12,871 nt of DNA from Corynebacterium accolens (GTDB lineage: Bacteria; Actinomycetota; Actinomycetes; Mycobacteriales; Mycobacteriaceae): contig NZ_CP100376.1 of NCBI RefSeq assembly GCF_030515985.1, forward strand, positions 1,150,748-1,163,618, written 5' to 3'. Both the position numbers and the translations under genes were made by a program. The notes beneath the pieces are model-generated. The model was given only the letters and a program-made list of their open reading frames with translations, ran no database searches and had not been told where the DNA came from. Positions 1-5,701 of the stretch are shown here, piece after piece. How positions within the stretch are numbered: position 1 is the stretch's first letter; each line of letters opens with the position of its first letter.

Positions 1-2075
1 CAGATTGCGAAATCAGCTTTACTTCCGGGCCGGGGCAAAGAACGAGCAGGCAACTCATCGATAGTTGTAAGCAGCCCGGATACCAACTCATGCTGCGCAT
101 CGTTCCTGATTCCCGCTCCGATGCCGGTGGCGCCACGCTATTTAGCCATACTCACAAAGATGCTTATGAGCCGATCGCTGAGACCACCGTCTCGTTCGCT
201 GAGGCTTCTGACTCCACGGATTCACAGGAACCAGAAGGATCGGAGAAGCCAGAAGACTCCGACGCCCCAGAGAAGCCGCAGGATTCGGAAGAATCAGAAG
301 GCTCTGCCCCATCCAAGAATCCATCGCCTTCCACGACCTCGAAGCCTTCTGTTCCCAAGATCCCCTCACCCAAGCCGCAGAACCCGAAGGATAAAGACAC
401 CCCGCACAAGGAGCTCAATCTGCACCGGGGTCACGTAGATATCTCCCCGATCCACGAAGATGGTGAGCTGCACCTGGGCATCAAGGACGAGACGAACCTG
501 TACCACATTGGTGCAATCTGGCGTAAGCCTTCCGATGTCTTTTTCACCGTTCCAAAGCAGGTCAAGTCCACTTTGAACAAAGACATTCCGCACTTTGGAA
601 AGAAAGGCAGCGCTGCCTACGTCCTGCCAGAGACACAGCGCACCGGTGTAGTGTGGCCTGGGCTCAGCACTGAGGATGCTTACAAGGACACCAAGAAGAA
701 TTACACCTTTACCTTCACCCCCGTCAGCGCCCCGAAGGACGGCGAATGGTTGGCATACCAGGCTGATCAGACCGGGCTGGACCAGCGCCTTGCCGGCAGC
801 GATGACACGCATTCCTACACCACCGAAACCGCAGAACACATGCACCTCAACTGGGCATTCAACAAACCCGGTACGTATGAAGTTGGTGTCACGGTCGCAG
901 AAAAAGACGGTAAGCCTGCGAAAAAGGCTGTTCTGCGCTTCAAGGTAGCTACCGAGGATTCATCATCTGCTGCCCCACCCACTACTGGGAACGACAGTGC
1001 CACTGAAGGCGACTCCAACGGCACGGAAAGCACCACACCGTCGAAGGAACCAAGCCCAGAGACAACGGAACCTGCTCCCAGCGCAGAACCGTCTAAGAAG
1101 CGCGAGATTACCAAGGGCCACATCGACTTCGGGCCAAAGGTTGTGGACAACAAGCTCGGCTTCTATGTCAACGAAGACGACCAACACAACGTGCCTGAAG
1201 ACGTAGCGCTGCGCATTCACGATGCCCGCCGCGTGACGGTCGCTGACTCCCTGGCTAAGACGCTGTCTTTTACCGGAATGGTAAAGACTGGCTCAACGAT
1301 CTACCACCTACCATTGCAACAGGACCACGACGCTGTGTGGCCGGGGTGGGACACGATCAAGGTGGGGCAAGACTACCGTGACGCCGCGATCGAAGTTCGC
1401 CCTAAGTCGGCACCTACGGACGGAAAATGGTGGGCCGGCCACACTGCCTCCCTAAACACACCGGCACGCACCTTAGCCGATAGCAACGGTACCCATACGA
1501 TCAAAGGCGTTGAGGATGGTCCTTTCCACGTCCACGCGCACTGGATTTTTACCGAACCAGGGCGCTACGAAATGGAAATGCGCACCGTCAACAACGACGG
1601 CGACAAACTCACCGACTGGCACACCGTGACCTTCCTCGTGGGCGATTCAACCACCCAGCCCGGTGGAAAAGGCACTGACAAAGAAGGCGAAGAGGAAGAG
1701 GGCAAGCCCGCAGACTCCTCGAAGGTTAAGCAGCCAGGCGCTACCAAGCCAGATAACGGCTCGAATAGCACCGACACTAATAAGCCGGGGTCCGATAAGT
1801 CCAAGGCAACTAACTCATCTGGATCGAATGCGGGCGCTAAGGCATCCATGGGAAATGGCGCTGGGAAGTCGAACGGCTCCACCAAGTCCACTACTGCTAA
1901 GGGCGCAGGCAGTGGCTCTGGTCCAAGCTCCGGATCCGGCGGAGGCTCTTCCAGCCCCCACAACGGCGCACTAGCTTCTACGGGTGCCAATATCGGTTGG
2001 GTTCTCGTGCTCGCCGCACTCTTTGTTGTCGGCGGCATAGTACTGGTGAAAAAGCGGTCTAAAGGCAGTCAGTAG
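1..2075 (+). CDS. Cell-wall-anchored choice-of-anchor M repeat protein (5' end outside window)
   Basis: Surface protein carrying the actinobacterial wall-anchored repeat that is associated with ABC transporters. Residues are numbered from the first ATG, at 90. A Ser/Pro/Glu-rich linker spans about 38-110. Repeat 1 (about 114-286) begins GHVDISP and contains VVWPG and HLNWAF. Repeat 2 (about 343-517) begins GHIDFGP and contains AVWPGW and HAHWIF. A long Gly/Ser/Lys stalk follows. The tail is a sorting signal: LASTG at 628-632, a hydrophobic helix, then KKRSKGSQ. LAxTG fits class E sortases rather than LPxTG enzymes. The reading frame stays open from base 3 to the ATG at 90, there is no ribosome site before that ATG and no signal peptide after it, so the true start lies left of the window. 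The ligand is unknown; relatives sit beside metal-type ABC transporters, but none is visible here. Confidence 0.85.
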   Translation, partial: DCEISFTSGPGQRTSRQLIDSCKQPGYQLMLRIVPDSRSDAGGATLFSHTHKDAYEPIAETTVSFAEASDSTDSQEPEGSEKPEDSDAPEKPQDSEESEGSAPSKNPSPSTTSKPSVPKIPSPKPQNPKDKDTPHKELNLHRGHVDISPIHEDGELHLGIKDETNLYHIGAIWRKPSDVFFTVPKQVKSTLNKDIPHFGKKGSAAYVLPETQRTGVVWPGLSTEDAYKDTKKNYTFTFTPVSAPKDGEWLAYQADQTGLDQRLAGSDDTHSYTTETAEHMHLNWAFNKPGTYEVGVTVAEKDGKPAKKAVLRFKVATEDSSSAAPPTTGNDSATEGDSNGTESTTPSKEPSPETTEPAPSAEPSKKREITKGHIDFGPKVVDNKLGFYVNEDDQHNVPEDVALRIHDARRVTVADSLAKTLSFTGMVKTGSTIYHLPLQQDHDAVWPGWDTIKVGQDYRDAAIEVRPKSAPTDGKWWAGHTASLNTPARTLADSNGTHTIKGVEDGPFHVHAHWIFTEPGRYEMEMRTVNNDGDKLTDWHTVTFLVGDSTTQPGGKGTDKEGEEEEGKPADSSKVKQPGATKPDNGSNSTDTNKPGSDKSKATNSSGSNAGAKASMGNGAGKSNGSTKSTTAKGAGSGSGPSSGSGGGSSSPHNGALASTGANIGWVLVLAALFVVGGIVLVKKRSKGSQ

Positions 2076-2176
2076 CCCTTAAGCTCCGGGGTTCGTTGAC
2101 CGCCCAACCGCAACGAACTCTCACCGAGGAACTGCTCCACGACCTTAGAACCCAAGAAGCATCAACCCCTAACGCA

Positions 2177-2233
2177 GAGCTCAGCCCCGAGCATGGTCGA
2201 TTACTAGCTCGGGCCGGGCTCATTTTGCGTTTT
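2177..2233 (+). terminator. Hairpin terminator after the surface protein gene
   Basis: The left arm at 2177-2192 (GAGCTCAGCCCCGAGC) pairs with the right arm at 2207-2221 (GCTCGGGCCGGGCTC), with one mismatch, one G-U pair and one bulge, around a 14-base loop. The T-rich tail ATTTTGCGTTTT follows at once. It lies about 100 bases after the stop codon at 2075 and is the only strong terminator candidate for that transcript. Confidence 0.55.
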
Positions 2234-2370
2234 AAAGTGGTTTTTACGCACCAAGCCTTTAATCTCTGCCCGAATAGGTTGGAAGCTAACCTGGACTGCT
2301 GCATTCAGCATGTTAAACATAGTTCAATGGAATATGCCGGGTATCTACCTACCTTCCTGATTCATTCCTT

Positions 2371-2399
2371 TTGACAAAGAAAAACTATGCATAATAAAT
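2371..2399 (+). promoter_or_regulatory. Sigma-70-like promoter candidate in the AT-rich patch
   Basis: A perfect -35 hexamer, TTGACA, lies at 2371-2376. An A/T-only -10 region follows: TAATAA at 2392 gives 15-base spacing, and ATAAAT at 2394 gives 17-base spacing. The next ORF in the same direction begins at 2589, so a leader of roughly 180 bases would be implied. The -10 is not a clean match, so this is a candidate only. Confidence 0.35.
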
Positions 2400-2588
2400 T
2401 TAGCTAACTGTTTACGGGTTCTTGGGAAAGTCAGTGGAAATTGAGCCCGTATGCAGTGATGACCCAAATAAGTGATAGAATAGACTGACCACTAAGAGAA
2501 ATTGGGTCTATGCCGATCACCGTGATGACCTGAGCTATTTATAACCAATGGATGGACGAAGGCTCCCCCGTGAGAAATGTGATTAGCT

Positions 2589-2912
2589 TTGTTTAGTCGT
2601 ATATCGAAATCTGTTTTACTTCCTTTAATCATTCTTGTATCCACTTCTCTAGCGGGCTTTTTCTGGGGAGAATTAAGTGTTTTCCCTCTTGCTATGGCAG
2701 TAATATACTTGACCCTGTATAACGCCTCTATACGTAGAGATTTTTACCCAAGATCGGAGTCTGGGGTATTTTTCGTCGGGTTTGTGCTATCCATTTTTGG
2801 TGGATTAATGAATGATTCAAACTACACGTTCTCCCTCGGGCTAATGATAGGTTCGACCCTCCTTATGTTAATAAGACTTAATAAGGAGGACTCAACCGGA
2901 CCAAGGAAGTGA
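2589..2912 (+). CDS. Small hypothetical membrane protein, four predicted helices
   Basis: A 107-residue protein that I do not recognise. Four hydrophobic segments are visible at about residues 9-27, 29-46, 58-75 and 78-97, with basic residues in the connecting segment (RRDFYPR, near 49-55) and at the C-terminus. It has no catalytic motif. The start is a TTG just downstream of an in-frame stop at 2580-2582, so it is the earliest possible start; the ribosome site is weak (GAGAAA about a dozen bases upstream). It is AT-rich, unlike its neighbours, and its stop lies immediately before an IS30 remnant, which suggests recent acquisition. A GGAGG-type sequence at 2883-2890, near its end, has no start codon at a useful distance and may once have served a gene lost to the IS. 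The frame could be fortuitous, but the regular helix pattern argues for a real, possibly decaying, gene. Confidence 0.5.
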   Translation: MFSRISKSVLLPLIILVSTSLAGFFWGELSVFPLAMAVIYLTLYNASIRRDFYPRSESGVFFVGFVLSIFGGLMNDSNYTFSLGLMIGSTLLMLIRLNKEDSTGPRK

Positions 2913-2913
2913 A

Positions 2914-3188
2914 GTGTCTGGCCATATAGCTTTTACCATGGCCACTGATATTCCCATCTACTTCTGCCGTCCAGGATCGCCGTGGGAGAGAGGCAGCAAC
3001 GAAAACACCAACGGTAGGCTCAGAAGAAACCTTGCCAAAACAGTGGCCTGTACATCTACGCCGCCACGGACCTAGAGATGATCGCCAACATTCACAACCA
3101 CAAACCACGCAAAGCACTCAACTGGCGCACCCCAGCCGAAGTCATGACCAACGCCCTGACACAAACCGGTAGTATCACACCCAAGTAA
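2914..3188 (+). pseudogene. IS30-family transposase, C-terminal remnant, frameshifted
   Basis: This is the last 90 or so residues of an IS30-type DDE transposase. From 2938 the frame reads MATDIPIYFCRPGSPWERGS, followed by NENTNGRLRR; the second E of NEN is expected to be the third acidic catalytic residue. The frame then breaks. The second half (GLYIYAATDLEMIANIHNHK, then PRKALNWRTPAEVM) continues in another frame to the TAA at 3186-3188. One base missing from the A run at 3037-3040 accounts exactly for the break. The N-terminal helix-turn-helix and the first two catalytic Asp residues are absent, so the copy is truncated as well as frameshifted and cannot encode a working enzyme. The match seems to begin near 2914, directly after the stop of the upstream small ORF, so the upstream part of the element was lost there. 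Confidence 0.85.
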
Positions 3189-3189
3189 C

Positions 3190-3216
3190 CGTCATCGTTG
3201 CAATGACCCCTAGAAT
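3190..3216 (+). mobile_element. Probable right terminal repeat of the IS30 element
   Basis: Just after the transposase stop is GTTGCAATGACCCCTAG (3197-3213). It resembles the right ends of IS30-family elements, which often carry a GTTGCAA...CCCCT-like terminal repeat close behind the transposase stop. I see no matching left end in the window, in line with a partly deleted element. The exact boundary is not fixed. Confidence 0.35.
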
Positions 3217-3236
3217 CCACAGATGACAATAAAACT

Positions 3237-3275
3237 AAAAGGTCCCAACTCCTTCCATGGAAGTTGGGACCTTTT
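3237..3275. terminator. Strong bidirectional terminator after rplE
   Basis: A perfect 14-base stem: AAAAGGTCCCAACT (3237-3250) pairs with AGTTGGGACCTTTT (3262-3275) around an 11-base loop. On the - strand it starts about 10 bases past the rplE stop and ends in a U run, so it ends the ribosomal operon. On the + strand it also ends in four Ts and would stop transcription coming from the IS30 remnant. Confidence 0.85.
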
Positions 3276-3285
3276 AGCGATCTAT

Positions 3286-3837
3286 TTACTTGAACGGGAA
3301 GCCGAGCTCGCGCAGGAGCTTACGGCCCTCCTCGTCGTTGGTAGCACTGGTAACGACGGTGATATCCATACCACGGGGACGATCGATCTTGTCAATGTCG
3401 ATTTCGTAGAACATGGACTGCTCGGACAGGCCGAAGGTGTAGTTACCGTGACCGTCAAACTGCTGGTCAGACAGACCACGGAAGTCACGAATACGTGGCA
3501 GCGCGATGGTCAGCAGACGGTCCAGGAACTCCCACATGCGGTCGCCACGCAGGGTAACGCGTGCGCCGATGGGCATGCCTTCACGCAACTTGAAGTTCGC
3601 GATGGACTTCTTTGCGCGACGCAGCTGCGGCTTCTGACCAGTGATAGCGGTCAGGTCCTCGAGAGCGCCATTGATGACCTTGGAGTCACGAGCAGCTTCG
3701 CCAACACCCATGTTGACGACCACCTTGGTGACGCCAGGGATCTGCATGACGTTGTCGTAGTTGAACTCTTCGTTCAGGTTCTTGCGGATTTCCTCGCGGT
3801 AGCGAGTCTTCAGACGCGGGGTGTAGTTCTCGCTCAT
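3286..3837 (-). CDS. rplE: 50S ribosomal protein L5
   Basis: Large-subunit protein L5, which binds 5S rRNA and forms part of the central protuberance. The 183 residues match the usual length. Family hallmarks are [14 protein letters not shown] (about residues 35-48), the [20 protein letters not shown] block (about 78-97), RIRDFRGLS, and the C-terminal [10 protein letters not shown] and [10 protein letters not shown]. The ATG at 3837 follows the rplX stop by only two bases, with a GGAAGGA-type ribosome site inside the end of rplX, so the two are probably translationally coupled. It is the last gene of the three-gene operon and is followed by a strong terminator. In many bacteria rpsN/rpsZ and rpsH come next; here they do not. 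Confidence 0.98.
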   Translation of the reverse strand: MSENYTPRLKTRYREEIRKNLNEEFNYDNVMQIPGVTKVVVNMGVGEAARDSKVINGALEDLTAITGQKPQLRRAKKSIANFKLREGMPIGARVTLRGDRMWEFLDRLLTIALPRIRDFRGLSDQQFDGHGNYTFGLSEQSMFYEIDIDKIDRPRGMDITVVTSATNDEEGRKLLRELGFPFK

Positions 3838-3839
3838 TT

Positions 3840-4154
3840 TTAGATGTCCTTCCCGTTGCTACGCGCGATACGGACCTTTTTGCCGTTCTCGTCGAAACGG
3901 TAGCCCACGCGGGTCGGGTTGCCCTCGGAGTCAACGATCGCAACGTTGGACACGTGGATCGGGGCTTCTTGGGTAACGATTCCACCGGACTCAGCGCCAC
4001 GCTCGGTAGCGGAGTTTGCGACGTGCTTCTTGATGCGGTTAACGCCCTCAACGAGGACCTTTTCGCGCTTCGGGTATGCCTCGATGACCTTGCCCTTCGC
4101 ACCCTTATCTGGGCCCGAAATGACAATCACCATATCTCCCTTATGGATCTTCAT
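3840..4154 (-). CDS. rplX: 50S ribosomal protein L24
   Basis: L24 is an assembly-initiator protein that binds 23S rRNA early in large-subunit assembly. The 104 residues are typical. The KOW motif is clear near the N-terminus ([19 protein letters not shown], about 5-23), followed by [23 protein letters not shown] and the basic C-terminus [13 protein letters not shown]. The start ATG lies four bases after the rplN stop. Its ribosome site, GGAGGTGATC, overlaps the rplN stop region and is unusually complete. It is the middle gene of rplN-rplX-rplE. Confidence 0.98.
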   Translation of the reverse strand: MKIHKGDMVIVISGPDKGAKGKVIEAYPKREKVLVEGVNRIKKHVANSATERGAESGGIVTQEAPIHVSNVAIVDSEGNPTRVGYRFDENGKKVRIARSNGKDI

Positions 4155-4158
4155 AAGA

Positions 4159-4527
4159 TTAGATCACCTCCGGTGCTAGAGAAACGATCTTCATGAAACG
4201 CTTGTCACGAAGTTCACGAGCAACCGGGCCGAAGATACGGGTACCGCGAGGTTCGCTATCGCCCTTCAGAATAACTGCAGCATTCTCGTCAAAGCGGATG
4301 TAGGAACCGTCTGGACGACGGGTCTCCTTCTTCGCACGGACGATAACTGCCTTAATTACATCGCCTTCTTTTACGCTGCCGCCTGGAACAGCGTCCTTGA
4401 CGGTCGCGACAATTACGTCGCCGATGCCAGCGGAGCGTCGGACAGAGCCACCGAGAACGCGGATGCACAAAATTTCACGTGCACCAGAGTTGTCGGCGAC
4501 GCGCAGACGCGATTCTTGCTGAATCAC
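4159..4527 (-). CDS. rplN: 50S ribosomal protein L14
   Basis: L14 binds 23S rRNA and sits at the subunit interface (bridge B8 region). Hallmarks are [18 protein letters not shown] at the N-terminus, then [17 protein letters not shown] and [20 protein letters not shown]. The frame can be extended upstream, but L14 proteins begin (M/V)IQQES. A GTG at 4527-4525 with AGGAG eight bases upstream gives exactly 122 residues, the normal length, so that start is chosen. It is the first gene of the operon. The upstream neighbour is non-coding, so the operon must have its own promoter and is cut off from the S10 cluster. Confidence 0.97.
   Translation of the reverse strand: MIQQESRLRVADNSGAREILCIRVLGGSVRRSAGIGDVIVATVKDAVPGGSVKEGDVIKAVIVRAKKETRRPDGSYIRFDENAAVILKGDSEPRGTRIFGPVARELRDKRFMKIVSLAPEVI
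4162..4171 (-). promoter_or_regulatory. Near-perfect Shine-Dalgarno site of rplX
   Basis: On the - strand the site reads GGAGGTGATC, the full complement of the conserved 16S rRNA tail GATCACCTCC. It overlaps the last codons and stop of rplN and sits 7 bases before the rplX ATG. This much pairing is stronger than usual and would favour efficient re-initiation on rplX. Confidence 0.8.
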
Positions 4528-4917
4528 TATGGGTCTCCTGACCTGGATTGATGTGCGACAAGATTTCCGTCCTTGCCACACGCGGTCTACAAACTTGCTG
4601 TGCTCGAGCCTTTACAACGAACACCGTAAAGCGTCGATGGGTCTCGGACCGGCGATTCGGAAACGCACCGCTACGGACCGACCAGCTCTCGCAACCTATA
4701 CATTCAACCATATGGGGGTGGCGCTTTCCAAACTTCGAATGCGAAGCAACTTTTCGCCCTAGCACCCCCCTATTTAGGACAGCTGTGCCTGGTTTTAAAT
4801 AATCGGACGATTTTTCTTTGCGCAGCGGTAATGCAGCACAAAGAATCCTGTTAATCTTTAGATCCGTTTATCTCTCAGACGGACTCTTCCCTATTCCACT
4901 GCCCCCTAAGGACAAAA
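4528..4917. other. Intergenic region between rplN and the divergent secreted-protein remnant
   Basis: About 390 bases without a supported gene. It should contain the promoter of the ribosomal operon on the - strand. The best candidate I can find is weak: TTTAAA (4799-4794) and TAAATA (4776-4771), 17 bases apart, which would imply a leader of about 240 bases. Small frames on both strands here have no family features and no good ribosome sites. On the + strand, AAGGA at 4908-4912 is the ribosome site of the damaged gene that follows. Confidence 0.4.
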
Positions 4918-5410
4918 ATAAATCGCATACCTAAAGTTCTGACCGCCACGGCGTTAGCTGGCGCCCTCACCTTCGGCGTCACACCCACCGCCCCTACGCC
5001 GGAAGCAAACGCTCAGGCGCAAAGTGGAATTGGAATTGCTGCCTTAGCAGCAGTTCTCGTAATCGGTGGCGTGACGTGGTACCTCGCCAAGGACGGCATT
5101 ACCTACATCAGAGATCAATCTCGGACTCACTTGGAGCCTACTCCAGAAGAGAAGGCCGCCTCCCAAGAAATGATCAAAAACAACAAAGAAGAAGTAATCG
5201 CTCAAAGTGGCGCAATCGAGGAAACAGCTCCTGAGCAGGCCCCCCGTCGAAACACCGGTGGAAGCCGAAGCACCTGCAGCTGTTGAGGCTCCGCGTGGCA
5301 TGGCGGCAGAAACCGGCTCGAACACTGTCGCTCGGCTCCTGGCAGCCCTCAGCATTGCAGCAATGATGCTTGGCGGCGTGTTCACCGCCCGCCGGAAATT
5401 CTTCGCATAG
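4918..5410 (+). pseudogene. Decayed small secreted/anchored protein gene, no start codon and frameshift
   Basis: Two adjoining frames together encode a coherent protein of about 164 residues. From 4918: xNRIPKVLTATALAGALTFG, a classic signal peptide, with a likely cut after ANAQA; then a hydrophobic segment (IGIAALAAVLVIGGVTWYL), a charged Glu/Lys stretch and IEETAPEQA. The frame is lost at a run of six Cs (5240-5245). With one C removed it continues as PVETPVEAEAPAAVEAPRG and ends MAAETGSNT, a hydrophobic helix and RRKFFA. That tail has the shape of a sortase signal with a degenerate AAETG motif. The first codon is ATA, five bases after AAGGA, and no ATG, GTG or TTG lies in frame between the upstream stop at 4852 and the GTG at 5071, inside the hydrophobic segment. 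Two independent lesions suggest a dead gene. An unusual AUA start plus a slippery C run is the alternative. The family is unknown. Confidence 0.65.
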
Positions 5411-5443
5411 TTCAATTCTCTTGCACTAAACGGTAGGTGTGCG

Positions 5444-5472
5444 TTAGCACTCGTATTCCTGAGTAGTCCTAA
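5444..5472. promoter_or_regulatory. Degenerate CIRCE-like element
   Basis: TTAGCACTC at 5444-5452 is identical to the left half of the CIRCE operator bound by HrcA. After 8 bases comes GAGT, then AGTC, then CTAA, so the right half (normally GAGTGCTAA) is present only in broken form. No chaperonin gene follows. It may be a relic or chance. Confidence 0.2.
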
Positions 5473-5580
5473 GGCAATTTCCCACGCGATTGGCCCACAA
5501 CAAAACTTAGCCGTGCCGGTGTTGGTAGCGACCGACTTGGCGGTCTCTTATGGTTTCTAGGGGATCGATACCGTAGCCAT

Positions 5581-5596
5581 TGTCACCGTGGTGACA
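5581..5596. repeat. Short palindrome TGTCACC-GT-GGTGACA
   Basis: Perfect 7-base inverted arms with a 2-base centre, in non-coding DNA between the decayed secreted-protein gene and the ptsS terminator. It looks like a dimeric regulator site, but no start codon or promoter is placed to use it. Confidence 0.35.
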
Positions 5597-5652
5597 CCAG
5601 CCGCCCAAAGCCTGGGCAACGGCGCAACGGCGCCTAATGAACACCTGCAAGT

Positions 5653-5679
5653 AAAAGGCTGGGTTTATCCCCAGCCTTT
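5653..5679. terminator. Terminator after ptsS
   Basis: AAAAGGCTGGG (5653-5663) pairs with CCCAGCCTTT (5670-5679) around the 6-base loop TTTATC. On the - strand it begins about 22 bases after the ptsS stop and ends in UUUU. It also has a short T run on the + strand, so it can act both ways. Confidence 0.8.
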
Positions 5680-5701
5680 CTTGTATCAGAAACCCCAGCC
5701 C

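Larger units (their letters stand above)
2076..2588. other. Long non-coding stretch, GC-rich then AT-rich
   Basis: About 510 bases with no convincing gene. The first 140 bases are GC-rich. They read as protein-like from a TTG at 2096 (for example SPEHGRLLARAGLI), but the hairpin at 2177-2233 lies inside that frame and the peptide loses any protein-like character after it, so at best this is a gene remnant. From about 2222 base composition shifts sharply to AT-rich. That part holds a TTGACA promoter candidate at 2371, a 9-base direct repeat GTGATGACC at 2456-2464 and 2522-2530, and an inverted pair GACCCAA (2461-2467) / TTGGGTC (2502-2508). Confidence 0.5.

Noticed and set aside
3223..3843. 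206-residue open frame on the + strand
   Set aside because: It is antisense to rplE almost end to end, has no family features, and rplE itself is certain.
4159..4581. Extended 140-residue version of L14
   Set aside because: The additional 18 residues do not occur in L14 proteins, and the GTG at 4527 with AGGAG gives the standard 122 residues.
4475..4765. 96-residue - strand open frame upstream of rplN
   Set aside because: It overlaps the rplN start in another frame, and its basic, Cys-containing product has no recognisable family. It is more likely untranslated leader.
5044..5415. 123-residue - strand open frame opposite the decayed secreted-protein gene
   Set aside because: The sense strand encodes a signal peptide, linker and anchor tail, whereas the antisense product has no coherent features and no ribosome site.
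5551..5572. Resemblance of TTTCTAGGGGATCGATACC to the complement of the IS30 right end
   Set aside because: Only about nine bases (TTCTAGGGG) agree in a row, which is too little to call a second IS end.
5511..5652. Possible tRNA or small RNA between the decayed gene and ptsS
   Set aside because: I could not fold a cloverleaf or find a GTTCRANNC T-arm; only the TGTCACC palindrome and the ptsS terminator stand out.
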